The notes beneath the pieces were generated by a model. The model saw only the letters and a program-made list of their open reading frames with translations, had not been told where the DNA came from and made no database searches. From assembly GCA_041608535.1 (NCBI GenBank), contig JBFISM010000029.1, positions 1-29,276 on the forward strand: a stretch of DNA of 29,276 nucleotides, written 5' to 3'. A program made the translations under genes and the position numbers. Below are positions 13,481-21,159 of this stretch, one piece after another. The DNA is from JBFISM01 sp041608535 (GTDB lineage: Bacteria > Actinomycetota > Acidimicrobiia > Spongiisociales > UBA5794). How positions within the stretch are numbered: the first letter of the stretch is position 1; each line of letters starts with the position of its first letter.

Positions 13481-14655
13481 TCGACGTTTCCGAGGTCACG
13501 GTCGCGGACCTGGAGCGCGATCCATACCCGATCTACGAGGAGTTGCGGGCGATGTCCCCCGTGGCGTACATGCCGTGTCTCGACGTGTGGATGGTCACGA
13601 CGTGGGATGCCGTCTACGAGGCGTGCAACGATCCCGACCGCTTTCCGGCGCACGTCGACCGGTCACCGACCGACCGGGCGCTGGGTGGGGTATCGATGAT
13701 GACCACCGACGGCGAGCCGGCGAAGCAGCGCCGCCGACCGTTCGATGGGACGTTTCGGCCGCGTGCAGTGGAGGCGACGATGCCCGACGTGTTCGCTCGC
13801 ATCTGCGACGATCGGTTGCAGGCCATCGCCGATGCGGGTGAGGCGGATCTCGTCGCCGACTACTTCGAGCCGATATCGCTGCTGTCGCTCGCCCACGCCA
13901 TGGGTATCGCCGATCTCGTCGACGTGGCGACGCTGAAACGATGGTTCGCAGGTCTCGCCGCCGGGGTGTCCAACTATGAGGACGATCCCGCAAAGACGGC
14001 GCAGTGTGATGCCGTTGCTGCCGAGATCGAGGCTGCCCTGCGTCCTCGCTTCGAGACGGTGCTCGACGAGCCCGGCGACGGCCTCCTCTCCGATCTGATC
14101 CATGCTCGTGAGGGGAGTCTCGACGAGCGTCTCGCCTGGGGGATGCCGTCGCTCAAACTCGTCCTGCTCGGTGGATTGCAGGAGCCTGCGCACGGGGGAG
14201 CAACCGTCGCCTACTGCCTGCTGCGCCATCCCGATCAACTCGAGGCGGTGCGTAACGATGTATCGCTGGTGCCGGCCGCCGTCGAGGAGGGTCTGCGGTG
14301 GACGGCGCCGATCGGCAACCTGCTCCGTGGTGTCACCCCGCAGACGACGCTGGCGGGGGTGCGCATTCCCGACGGGGCGCGTGCGATCCTCGTTGTCGCA
14401 TCGGCGAACCGTGACCCTGCGGTTTGGGGGCCGACCGCCGACGAGTTCGACATCGGGCGCCCCAAGCGAATGCATCTCTCCTTTGCCACCGGCCCGCACT
14501 ACTGCATCGGGCACCATTTCGCGAGAGCGCAGTTGCGGATTGCGATAGCCAAGCTGATCGATCGCTTCCCGGAGCTGCGGCTCGCACCCGACCACGACAC
14601 GATGCTGCGGGGCCACGAGTACCGGTCTCCGGTGCGGCTCGATGTCGTCGTGTAG
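13477..14655 (+). CDS. Cytochrome P450
   Basis: This 392-residue soluble bacterial class I P450 has the haem-binding loop SFATGPHYCIG with the thiolate Cys343, the K-helix ExxR at Glu271-Arg274 (EEGLRW), and the C-helix region TTDGEPAKQRRRPFDGTF near 76-93, where the usual H/W-R contact is poorly conserved. The I-helix reads LLGGLQEPAHGG (231-241) where most P450s have A-G-x-D/E-T, so the canonical acid-threonine pair is absent. That raises doubt about ordinary oxygen activation or points to a special subfamily. The substrate is unknown. The GTG start overlaps the Rieske ferredoxin stop. Codon use and length are ordinary. Confidence 0.93.
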   Translation: MIDVSEVTVADLERDPYPIYEELRAMSPVAYMPCLDVWMVTTWDAVYEACNDPDRFPAHVDRSPTDRALGGVSMMTTDGEPAKQRRRPFDGTFRPRAVEATMPDVFARICDDRLQAIADAGEADLVADYFEPISLLSLAHAMGIADLVDVATLKRWFAGLAAGVSNYEDDPAKTAQCDAVAAEIEAALRPRFETVLDEPGDGLLSDLIHAREGSLDERLAWGMPSLKLVLLGGLQEPAHGGATVAYCLLRHPDQLEAVRNDVSLVPAAVEEGLRWTAPIGNLLRGVTPQTTLAGVRIPDGARAILVVASANRDPAVWGPTADEFDIGRPKRMHLSFATGPHYCIGHHFARAQLRIAIAKLIDRFPELRLAPDHDTMLRGHEYRSPVRLDVVV

Positions 14656-14670
14656 GCGGCCGAGGTAGCG

Positions 14671-14700
14671 GTGACAGCACGACATCGAACGCCATAGTGT
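14671..14700 (+). promoter_or_regulatory. Candidate promoter of the DinB gene
   Basis: GTGACA (14671-14676) and TAGTGT (14695-14700) are 18 bases apart and resemble -35 and -10 elements. They would give a leader of about 50 bases with the GGAAGGAG ribosome binding site at 14741-14748. Confidence 0.4.
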
Positions 14701-14756
14701 GCGCCGGCTGCTTCCACAGAAGGGGCGGCCGCCGGTACCAGGAAGGAGCCAAGACG

Positions 14757-15272
14757 ATGGAGTTCGAGAGGACGCCGCGGAGCGGGACCGAGAAGGAGCT
14801 GCTGCTCGCCTTTCTCAATCAGAATCGCGCGATCATGACCTGGAAGACCGAGGGGATGTCTGACGAGGCCGCAAGGACCAGCCCGTTTGCCAGCGACACC
14901 TCTATGATCGGCATGCTGCAGCATCTCGCCATCGTCGAGAAGTCGTGGTTCCAGGACGTGTTTGCGGAACGTGATGTCGACTACGGATTCGATTTCGACT
15001 CCGACCGGGATGCGGAATGGCATCTCAGCGGCACCGAGACGCTCGCCGCTGCGATCGCCGCCTACGAGGATGCGGTTGCGGCGTCGAACGAGATCATCGC
15101 CGGTAGCGATCTCGAGGAGATGTCCCAGCGTGGACGGCGTGAGGGACAGGAGCTGTTTTCCCTGCGCTGGATTGTGATCCACATGATCGAAGAGACGGCC
15201 CGCCACGCCGGCCACGCCGACGTGCTCCGTGAGCATCTCGACGGCACGCTCGGCTACCTCCCGCGCTCGTAG
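14757..15272 (+). CDS. DinB/DUF664 family protein
   Basis: This 171-residue four-helix-bundle protein belongs to the DinB superfamily, DUF664 branch. Several members are metal-dependent thiol (mycothiol or bacillithiol) transferases. Family blocks are TSMIGMLQHLAIVEKSWF at 48-65 and the C-terminal WIVIHMIEETARHAGHADV. His56, His150 and His153 are the likely metal-ligand set, although His142 is also nearby. The ATG at 14757 is preceded by GGAAGGAG, a strong ribosome binding site. Longer readings run into the P450 gene and are rejected. The substrate is not predictable. It is followed by the SoxR-type promoter at 15306, so it ends its own transcript. Confidence 0.9.
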   Translation: MEFERTPRSGTEKELLLAFLNQNRAIMTWKTEGMSDEAARTSPFASDTSMIGMLQHLAIVEKSWFQDVFAERDVDYGFDFDSDRDAEWHLSGTETLAAAIAAYEDAVAASNEIIAGSDLEEMSQRGRREGQELFSLRWIVIHMIEETARHAGHADVLREHLDGTLGYLPRS

Positions 15273-15305
15273 GAACGTTGAGGCGGCAACTCGGTGGTTC
15301 GGGGC

Positions 15306-15336
15306 TTGACTTCAAGTGCGCTTGAGATTGTACGGT
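15306..15336 (+). promoter_or_regulatory. SoxR/MerR-type promoter and operator
   Basis: TTGACT (15306-15311) and TACGGT (15331-15336) are 19 bases apart, the over-long spacer typical of promoters activated by MerR-family proteins. Within the spacer lies the inverted repeat TCAAG-TGCG-CTTGA (15312-15325), which matches the half-sites of SoxR boxes. A redox-responsive SoxR-like activator is the best candidate. No MerR-family gene is in the window. Confidence 0.75.
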
Positions 15337-15363
15337 GGCGACACCGAAGAAATGGAGGACGTG

Positions 15364-15468
15364 ATGTTCCGGTTCCGTCGCATCGGCAAGAACGAAACAA
15401 CCGCTGTCAAGTCGCCACCGACCGTACCCCAGGTGTATGCACCCAACCTGAGCTCCTTCCTACGCTGA
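15364..15468 (+). CDS. Small 34-residue peptide of unknown function
   Basis: A short reading frame starts at an ATG 5 bases after GGAGG (15354-15358) and encodes 34 residues. It begins MFRFRRIGKNETTAV and ends VYAPNLSSFLR. It lies 28 bases after the -10 of the SoxR-type promoter and ends 7 bases before the Rieske gene, so it is the first cistron of that operon. The N-terminal half is basic and the C-terminal half is neutral with Pro, Tyr, Asn and Ser. It has no cysteine, signal peptide or membrane helix. It may be a regulatory leader peptide, a partner subunit or a modified-peptide precursor; none can be chosen from sequence alone. Translation is supported only by the ribosome binding site and spacing. 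Confidence 0.6.
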   Translation: MFRFRRIGKNETTAVKSPPTVPQVYAPNLSSFLR

Positions 15469-15475
15469 GGACCAC

Positions 15476-17215
15476 ATGACCGACTGGGTACGCGCCGCCG
15501 GGGTCGCCGACATCGAGGTCGGTGGCTCGAAGCTGTTCCGCCACCTCGACAAACGGATCGCCCTCTTCCGGACGCCGACCGGCGTCTACGCCGTGGACAA
15601 CCGCTGTCCCCACGAGGGTTACGGGCTCGCCCAGGGGGATGTCAAGGATGATCTACTGACCTGCGCCTGGCACAACTGGAAGTTCCGCCTCGCCGACGGC
15701 ACGTGTGTCTTCGGTGGTGAAGCGGTACGCAGCTACCCGGTGGAAGTCCGGAATGGTGACGTCCTCGTGGACATCACCGATCCCGCCCCCGAAGTGATCG
15801 CCCCGCAGCTGTTCGCCAGCTTGCTCGAGGCGATCGGCGAAGTCGACATCGGCCGGATGGCGAGGGACGCTGCACGGCTGCAGCGCATCGGGACTCCCCT
15901 CACCGAGATCGTCCGCGAGGGGATGCGCTACGGCGCACCTCGCGTCGAGTACGGCTGGAACCATTCTCTCGCCACCCTCACCGACTGCCTCAACCTCGCC
16001 ACGATGTTCGAAGGCCCGCTCAAGTCGCTCCCCGTGCTGCAAGGTCTCTCGGTGGTGAGCGAGACGGAAGTGCGTCGACCACATCGACCCCAACCGGATC
16101 CGATCGATCCGGTCGCCGAGTATGGGTCGATCGAAACTGCGCTCGCCGCCTACCCCCGGCTCGTCGACGAAGAAGAGAAGGAGGCGGCCGAAGCCTTGCT
16201 GCGAGGGCTCATCGCCGCCGGTGTCGCACCACGTCGCATCCGGCATGCGCTGCTCTCGGCCATCACCGACCATTTCCTCGGCTACGGCCACCCGATGATC
16301 TACTGCCAGAAGGCTTTCGAGATGCTCGACCAGATCGGGTGGCACGAGGCCGACACAGTGCTCAGCCCGCTGGTCCCCAACATGACCCTGTCCACCCGCT
16401 ACGACAGGCTGCCGTACATGCGTGAGTTCCTCCGCACCTGGCGGAGCTCTGCGGTGGATCTCGACGAGCTGGTTGGCCGGCAACGGAACGGAGCACCGCT
16501 CGATCACGTGGCGTTCCACCACACGGTGCTCGATGGCTCGGCCGAAGACGCATTCGGCAGCTTGCACGGTGCCCTCCGAGGCGGCGTGGCCGTCGCAGAG
16601 CTCATCGATGCGACCTCGCGAGCTGCGGCGGCACGCTTTGGCCGCTTCGATATCGATCTCGATGTCGATGACACCAACGACTGGGGGTGGCTCGACGTCA
16701 CCCACACGCTGACGTACACCGATGCCCTGCGCTGGGCGTGGGCGGTGGATCCGTCACCGGAGGTGCTCCGCGGTCTGTTCCATGCCGTGTGGTTTGTGCA
16801 GTGGACACAGCGGTTCGATGCCAGAGACCACGCTCTGCGGGTGGCCTCTCCGCACCCGACCAGCGATGCGGCCGATGTGCTCGGTGCGATTCGTTCCCGT
16901 GACGTGGAAGCCACTGAGGCGATGGTGGACGGCTACACCGGCGATCCCCAAGCCCTCCATGGCGTGCTCGGTCAAGCGGCCGCAGAAGACAACTCGGTGG
17001 CTCCCATCATGGTGGCGCACACCGTCAAGACGGCGCGCGCCGCAATCGTCGAGTCGGAGGCGCTCGGCGGTATCGACTACGGGCGCGCCCCCCTGCGCGC
17101 TGCCGCACGGTTCCTCGCTTCACCCAAACGAGAACGCTTCGTCTACAAGGCGACGCTCGAAGCCATCGATTTCGTGCAGGGGCGGGGGAAGGGCGACGGC
17201 GAAGCGGGAGCGTAG
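15476..17215 (+). CDS. Rieske [2Fe-2S] protein with large His-rich C-terminal domain
   Basis: The 579-residue protein begins with a Rieske domain (about 3-103), with ligands Cys44-x-His46 (CPHEGYG) and Cys63-x2-His66 (CAWHNWKF). The remaining 470 residues form a mainly helical region I cannot assign. It is rich in His (163, 257, 266, 272, 290, 344, 348, 349, 364, 410, 436, 452, 495, 515) within conserved-looking blocks such as EYGWNHSLATLTDCLNLA, ITDHFLGYGHPMIY and LDHVAFHHTVLDG. The look is reminiscent of questin-oxidase-like proteins, which suggests an oxygenase, but this is only an impression. No signal peptide is present. It follows the 34-residue peptide in a SoxR-type operon and has a weak ribosome binding site (TGAGGA), so coupling is likely. 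Confidence 0.85.
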   Translation: MTDWVRAAGVADIEVGGSKLFRHLDKRIALFRTPTGVYAVDNRCPHEGYGLAQGDVKDDLLTCAWHNWKFRLADGTCVFGGEAVRSYPVEVRNGDVLVDITDPAPEVIAPQLFASLLEAIGEVDIGRMARDAARLQRIGTPLTEIVREGMRYGAPRVEYGWNHSLATLTDCLNLATMFEGPLKSLPVLQGLSVVSETEVRRPHRPQPDPIDPVAEYGSIETALAAYPRLVDEEEKEAAEALLRGLIAAGVAPRRIRHALLSAITDHFLGYGHPMIYCQKAFEMLDQIGWHEADTVLSPLVPNMTLSTRYDRLPYMREFLRTWRSSAVDLDELVGRQRNGAPLDHVAFHHTVLDGSAEDAFGSLHGALRGGVAVAELIDATSRAAAARFGRFDIDLDVDDTNDWGWLDVTHTLTYTDALRWAWAVDPSPEVLRGLFHAVWFVQWTQRFDARDHALRVASPHPTSDAADVLGAIRSRDVEATEAMVDGYTGDPQALHGVLGQAAAEDNSVAPIMVAHTVKTARAAIVESEALGGIDYGRAPLRAAARFLASPKRERFVYKATLEAIDFVQGRGKGDGEAGA

Positions 17216-17218
17216 CCC

Positions 17219-17644
17219 TCAGCGCATGCGTTCTCGCGACCGGCGGCGGCGGACGATCCCACCGGCGACCAATCCACCGGCCAGCAGCGACAGCACAGGG
17301 ATGTCGAAGGAAGGAGACCCGCCGAGATCCATACCCACCACGTGCGACAGGACATGTGCCGCGCCGCCGATGCCGGTGCCGATGAGCGCTGCGGACAGAG
17401 CGTCACGTGGGGTGTCGACGATGGCCAGCACCAGGACCGCACCGAGACCTATCTGGAAGGCGCCGATGTCCTGGATCAGATGCCGGTTGTACGGATCGAA
17501 GGTGGCCAGCACGTCGAAGAAGCTCTGCGGAGCAGCCAGCGCCCAGATACCGGTGAGAACGAATACTGTCGCACCCAGCGCGCCCATGATCTCGGGAAAG
17601 CCACGCCGTTGCGTTGCGACATGCGCATCGTGTCGACTGCCCAC
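17219..17644 (-). CDS. Small four-helix membrane protein
   Basis: This 141-residue membrane protein has four hydrophobic stretches: about 19-40, 60-80, 84-104 and 115-132. It has a His-containing loop, NRHLIQDIGAFQIGLGAVL, and a basic tail, RRRRSRERMR. It resembles small uncharacterised actinobacterial membrane proteins of the DUF4345 kind in layout, but I do not assign a family. The GTG at 17644 follows GGAGG by 5 bases on the minus strand. Its stop is 3 bases from the stop of the Rieske gene, so the genes are tightly convergent with no room for a terminator between them. Confidence 0.7.
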   Translation of the reverse strand: MGSRHDAHVATQRRGFPEIMGALGATVFVLTGIWALAAPQSFFDVLATFDPYNRHLIQDIGAFQIGLGAVLVLAIVDTPRDALSAALIGTGIGGAAHVLSHVVGMDLGGSPSFDIPVLSLLAGGLVAGGIVRRRRSRERMR

Positions 17645-17811
17645 AGTGACCTCCGTGTGTGCTCGCGCCGACGATATCCGATCGGCCCCACCGCGTCAGT
17701 ACGATGGCTCTCCCTGATGAGCTGAGCAGCGTTGCTCGAGCGTCTCTCTGCGGCCCTGGTCGTAGCCGGTTTCGGGTTGACCGGTGTTCCTCGAGTGGCC
17801 GGGACTGGTCG

Positions 17812-18294
17812 TCAGTTGACGATCACCCAACCCCACATCTGCGCTTCCTCGAAGTGGGGTAGCACCGTGCAGATCACGAGGTACTTGCCGGGCTCGTCGA
17901 ATGTGAACGTCTCCGCCCTCGGTCCGGCGAATGCGGGCAAGCCCAGCTCCACCCGGCCATTTGGGTCATCGATGAAGAAGTCGAAGAGCAGAATGCCGGT
18001 ATCGATGTCCGCCGGCTTCGTGCCCGGCTCATAGATGGCCACCTGATGGAAGCCATTGATGTTGAACGTGACTTCGCCACCGGCGCTGATGACGACCGCA
18101 CCCGGGACGATCTTGTCGTCGGCATGGAATGATGCATCGTCGAAGCACTCCGGCGGGTTACACCCCGATCCCAGATCACGTCCGAACTCCATGACGGCGG
18201 AGTCGGGCGGACCGGCGGCTACGGGGAAACTGGATGCCACCACGAGCAGCAGCATTCCGGCAAGGACCGTGAGACCACGTCGAATCGTTCCCAC
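17812..18294 (-). CDS. Secreted cupredoxin (type 1 copper protein)
   Basis: This 160-residue exported protein has an N-terminal signal peptide (hydrophobic 9-24, likely cleavage near VAA-GP at 27/28). The cupredoxin domain carries a type 1 copper site: His83 in NGFHQVAIY and Cys142, His147 and Met153 in VICTVLPHFEEAQMWGW. GKYLVIC precedes the Cys, as in plastocyanin and amicyanin-like proteins. Two further cysteines (45, 50) may form a disulfide. It probably carries electrons outside the membrane; its partner is not evident. The GTG at 18294 follows AAAGGAGG, a strong ribosome binding site. It is divergent from the ABC exporter operon. Confidence 0.85.
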   Translation of the reverse strand: MGTIRRGLTVLAGMLLLVVASSFPVAAGPPDSAVMEFGRDLGSGCNPPECFDDASFHADDKIVPGAVVISAGGEVTFNINGFHQVAIYEPGTKPADIDTGILLFDFFIDDPNGRVELGLPAFAGPRAETFTFDEPGKYLVICTVLPHFEEAQMWGWVIVN

Positions 18295-18438
18295 GAGGAC
18301 CCCTCCTTTCTGAGCTGGCCTGCAGCCCTGCTGTCAACCGTACACACCTGCGCTCGTTGCCGTGCCCGAGCCCTGCACCTCGGACGGCACCCGGAGTCGC
18401 TCCGGTGGCGTGAAGTCAGCTCCTCTGCGGTGCTGTCT

Positions 18439-18452
18439 GGGCCGATCGGCCC
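18439..18452. promoter_or_regulatory. Perfect 14-bp palindrome before the ABC exporter genes
   Basis: GGGCCGATCGGCCC is a perfect palindrome. It lies 22 bases before the -10 at 18475, where a -35 element or a repressor site would be expected. It may be an operator, but GC-rich palindromes also arise by chance. Confidence 0.4.
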
Positions 18453-18474
18453 TAGGCGGGTAGCGGAGCACAGA

Positions 18475-18480
18475 TAGCGT
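18475..18480 (+). promoter_or_regulatory. Leaderless-type -10 for the ABC exporter operon
   Basis: TAGCGT ends 7 bases before the GTG at 18488. It overlaps an alternative GTG at 18479, which therefore could not be on the transcript. Confidence 0.5.
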
Positions 18481-18487
18481 GGCACAT

Positions 18488-19390
18488 GTGACGACTACGC
18501 CGGCCATCGAGACGTTTGGTCTCACCAAGCACTACGGCGATACGGTCGCCGTCGAGGATGTGAGCCTCGTCGTACCTCGAGGTGTGGTCTTCGGCTACCT
18601 CGGCCCCAACGGTGCGGGCAAGACCACGACCATCCGGATGTTGTTGGGACTGCTCGCCTCCACGGAGGGGCGCGCCGAGATCCTCGGCCGGGATTGCTGG
18701 CAGGATCGGGAGCGGGCGCACCGCCTGGTCGGCTATCTCCCCGGGGAATTCGTCGCCTACCCGGACCTGACTGCAGCGCAATACCTCCAGTATCTCGGGA
18801 ATCTCCGGGGCGGTGTTCCCTTCTCTCATGTCGAGAAGCTGGCGGAGCGTCTCGATCTGAGATTGCACGTGCGGATCGGAGCCCTGTCCCATGGCAACCG
18901 TCAGAAGGTCGGGATCGTTCAGGCGTTCATGCACCGACCCGAAGTGCTCATCCTCGACGAGCCGACGTCCGGGCTGGATCCGTTGATCCGGCAGGAGTTT
19001 CTCAACATGGTGCGCGAGACCCGGGCTGAAGGGCGCACGGTGTTCATGTCGTCCCATGTGCTTTCCGAGGTGGAAGATTGTGCCGACGTGGTTGGCATGA
19101 TCGGCGGGGGCCGGCTGATGATGGTCGATCGGGTGGCGGCGCTGCGCCATCGGGCGGTGCATCGCATGTCCCTCACATTTGCGACACCGCCGGAGATGGG
19201 CATGCTGGTGGCAGTGTCCGGAGTGAGGGACGTGTCCGCCGAGGATGGACGGATCCGCCTCACCATCGAAGGGTCGACAGCAGAGCTCCTCACGGTCGCC
19301 GCCCCGTACGGCATCACCGCCATCACGAGCACCGAACCCGACTTGGAGGAGCTGTTTCTCGATCTGTATGACCAGCGGGGGCGACGCTGA
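18488..19390 (+). CDS. ABC transporter ATP-binding protein
   Basis: This 300-residue cytoplasmic ATPase of the multidrug/DrrA-like exporter class has Walker A GPNGAGKTT at 39-47, signature LSHGNRQK at 133-140, Walker B VLILDEPTSGLDP at 153-165 and switch His in MSSHVLSEVED. The Q-loop reads YLPGEF, so the usual Gln is absent, as in related exporters. The roughly 80-residue C-terminal extension is typical of the group. The GTG at 18488 is chosen from the leaderless promoter geometry rather than the ORF start at 18479. Its TGA overlaps the ATG of the permease gene by one base, so the two form one transporter. The substrate is unknown. Confidence 0.92.
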   Translation: MTTTPAIETFGLTKHYGDTVAVEDVSLVVPRGVVFGYLGPNGAGKTTTIRMLLGLLASTEGRAEILGRDCWQDRERAHRLVGYLPGEFVAYPDLTAAQYLQYLGNLRGGVPFSHVEKLAERLDLRLHVRIGALSHGNRQKVGIVQAFMHRPEVLILDEPTSGLDPLIRQEFLNMVRETRAEGRTVFMSSHVLSEVEDCADVVGMIGGGRLMMVDRVAALRHRAVHRMSLTFATPPEMGMLVAVSGVRDVSAEDGRIRLTIEGSTAELLTVAAPYGITAITSTEPDLEELFLDLYDQRGRR

Positions 19391-20187
19391 TGCTTGCCAA
19401 CGTGTATCTGAAGACGCTACGGGACCTGCGGCGGGGACTGGTGGGGTGGAGTCTGGGCATCGCCGCACTCGTCGGAATCATGGTGGCGCTGTGGCCGACC
19501 GTACGCGACATCGACATCGCCGGTCTGATCGATCAGTACCCGGAAGCGATGCGAGAGATGTTCAATGTCGACCAGATCGCAACCGGAGCCGGATTCCTCA
19601 ACACCGAGCTGTTCTCCTGGCTGCTTCCCGTGATGTTCATCACCTATGGCGTCGGTGTCGGCGCCCGGCTGCTCGCACATGAGGAAGAATCGGGAACCAT
19701 GGACGTGCTGCTGTCGACACCGATCAGCCGGACCACCTTGTTGGTGCACAAGGCAGGGGCGGCAGCTACGGGTCACCTCCTGCTGGCAATCGTCCTGTTC
19801 ATCTCTACGTGGGGTCTTGCGGGGCTGGCGGACATGGGGGTTACCGCCGGATACGCGGCCGGGGCATCTCTGGCGATGCTGCTGCTCGGTCTCTTGTTTG
19901 GCGGGATCGCATTCGCCATCACGGCAGCCACCGGCAGGAGGGCGTTGGCGATAGCCATCTCGGTGTCCCTCGCCGTGGTCGGCTATGTCCTCTACGCCGC
20001 CGCGTCGTTCGTCGATGCGATCGCCAGCTGGGACTGGCTGACACCCTTCCAGCACGCCATTGGAGTGGGACCCGCCGCCACCGGACAGGGTGGGATGCCT
20101 CGCGGCTACTTGTGGCTGGCGATCGGCGCCGTCATCGTCGTGGTGATCAGCCGCCCGGTGTTCCGCCGCCGCGACATCGTAACGTGA
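19390..20187 (+). CDS. ABC transporter permease
   Basis: This 265-residue membrane component of an ABC-2 type exporter has about six hydrophobic helices: 17-35, 72-92, 122-145, 150-180, 186-206 and 238-257. HEEESGTMDVLLSTPISR near 97-114 is the coupling-helix region characteristic of ABC-2 permeases. It overlaps the ATPase gene by one base and is translated with it. One copy of each subunit implies a homodimeric exporter. The substrate is not predictable. A short hairpin follows the stop. Confidence 0.9.
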   Translation: MLANVYLKTLRDLRRGLVGWSLGIAALVGIMVALWPTVRDIDIAGLIDQYPEAMREMFNVDQIATGAGFLNTELFSWLLPVMFITYGVGVGARLLAHEEESGTMDVLLSTPISRTTLLVHKAGAAATGHLLLAIVLFISTWGLAGLADMGVTAGYAAGASLAMLLLGLLFGGIAFAITAATGRRALAIAISVSLAVVGYVLYAAASFVDAIASWDWLTPFQHAIGVGPAATGQGGMPRGYLWLAIGAVIVVVISRPVFRRRDIVT

Positions 20188-20204
20188 GGCCGAGGCGCTC
20201 GGTC
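20188..20204. terminator. Hairpin between convergent ABC permease and VOC genes
   Basis: CCGAG (20190-20194), a GCG loop and CTCGG (20198-20202), extended by one G-U and one G-C pair, form a hairpin directly after the permease stop. There is no U tract. Confidence 0.4.
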
Positions 20205-20212
20205 TGCGCCAC

Positions 20213-20674
20213 TCAGCCACCCAATGCCGCCGCCATCTCCTCCTCGGAGTAGACGAGCTTGTGGGTGGCGAAGGCCCATACGTGGCCATAGGGGTCCTGC
20301 ACCTTGCCGACTCGGTCGCCCCAGAACATGTCTGCGACCGGATCGATGACCGCACATCCGGCGGCGACGGCACGATCGAACCACGCATCGCAGTCGGCGA
20401 CGTACAGCCAGAAGCCGACGGTGGTGGTGCCACCCGGACCGGATTCGGCCGTGACTTGCAGGGCATCAGCCGCCATGATGTTGCTGTCACCGATCTGCAT
20501 CATCACGTGCCACACCCCGGAGCCGTCGGGTGCCGGAATGGGCTCGTTCTGCCAGGTAGCGGCCAATGCGGTGGCGTAGAAGTCGATGGCTTCTCGGCAG
20601 TTGCCGTTGAACCAGAGATGCGGCGTCACAGTCGACATGCCTTCGGGCACGGGGCTCGGTGCTTGCTCGGGCAT
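20213..20674 (-). CDS. VOC family protein (PhnB-like)
   Basis: This 153-residue vicinal-oxygen-chelate fold protein is of the PhnB/3-demethylubiquinone-like subgroup. It has TPHLWFNGNCREAIDFYATA at 18-37, then DSNIMAADA, then VGFWLYVADCDAWFDRAVAAG and DRVGKVQDPYGHVWAFATH near the C-terminus. Activity cannot be assigned. The ATG at 20674 follows GGGAGGA on the minus strand. It is divergent from the Mth938-like gene across 74 bases and convergent with the ABC permease. Confidence 0.85.
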   Translation of the reverse strand: MPEQAPSPVPEGMSTVTPHLWFNGNCREAIDFYATALAATWQNEPIPAPDGSGVWHVMMQIGDSNIMAADALQVTAESGPGGTTTVGFWLYVADCDAWFDRAVAAGCAVIDPVADMFWGDRVGKVQDPYGHVWAFATHKLVYSEEEMAAALGG

Positions 20675-20736
20675 CGCAGTCCTCCCTCGTCGAAGTCAAT
20701 CCGAAATATGCGGAGCCACATCTCCAGCGAGAGGCG

Positions 20737-20742
20737 TATCGT
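20737..20742 (+). promoter_or_regulatory. Leaderless-type -10 for the Mth938-like gene
   Basis: TATCGT ends 6 bases before the ATG at 20749, and no ribosome binding site is visible. Confidence 0.5.
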
Positions 20743-20748
20743 CGCGTC

Positions 20749-21102
20749 ATGGACATCGAATACCCCGGATTCGGGACGATCGTGGTCGATGGCACGCGCT
20801 ACGACCACGATATCGTGATCGACCGCGGCGAGATCAAGGAGCGGGACAAGGCATTGTCGAGAACTCATCCCGACCGTTTCGGGCACACTCCGCTGTCGGC
20901 ACGCGAGGACTTGCCGTGGCACGGACCGAGGTTGCTCATCGGCTCCGGGTTCTCCGGCAGCCTGCCAATTCTCGATGACGTACGTGCCGCAGCGGAACAA
21001 AGCGGAGTCGAGCTGGTCATCGCACCCACCGCCGAGATCTGTGCCCTCGTACGCGGTACGGCGGCGGCCGAAGTGAACGCTGTCCTCCATGTGACCTGTT
21101 GA
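20749..21102 (+). CDS. Mth938-like domain protein
   Basis: This 117-residue soluble protein belongs to the Mth938/NDUFAF3-like fold family. Family blocks are YPGFGTIVVDGTRYDHDIVI at the N-terminus, LLIGSGFSGSLPI at 62-74 and GVELVIAPTAEICALVRG at 85-102. Homologues include a mitochondrial complex I assembly factor, but bacterial function is unestablished. The start at 20749 is supported by the leaderless -10 at 20737; a longer reading from 20659 overlaps the divergent VOC gene. The next gene has its own leaderless promoter. Confidence 0.85.
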   Translation: MDIEYPGFGTIVVDGTRYDHDIVIDRGEIKERDKALSRTHPDRFGHTPLSAREDLPWHGPRLLIGSGFSGSLPILDDVRAAAEQSGVELVIAPTAEICALVRGTAAAEVNAVLHVTC

Positions 21103-21146
21103 TTGGCTTGTGCGCCTGGTGTCCCTGCGCTCAGGGTCGGCGGCGC

Positions 21147-21152
21147 TACGCT
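21147..21152 (+). promoter_or_regulatory. Leaderless-type -10 for the homocysteine methyltransferase gene
   Basis: TACGCT ends 7 bases before the ATG at 21160. A small hairpin, CCCTG-CGCT-CAGGG (21123-21136), lies just upstream and may end the preceding transcript. Confidence 0.5.
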
Positions 21153-21159
21153 TCACCCG

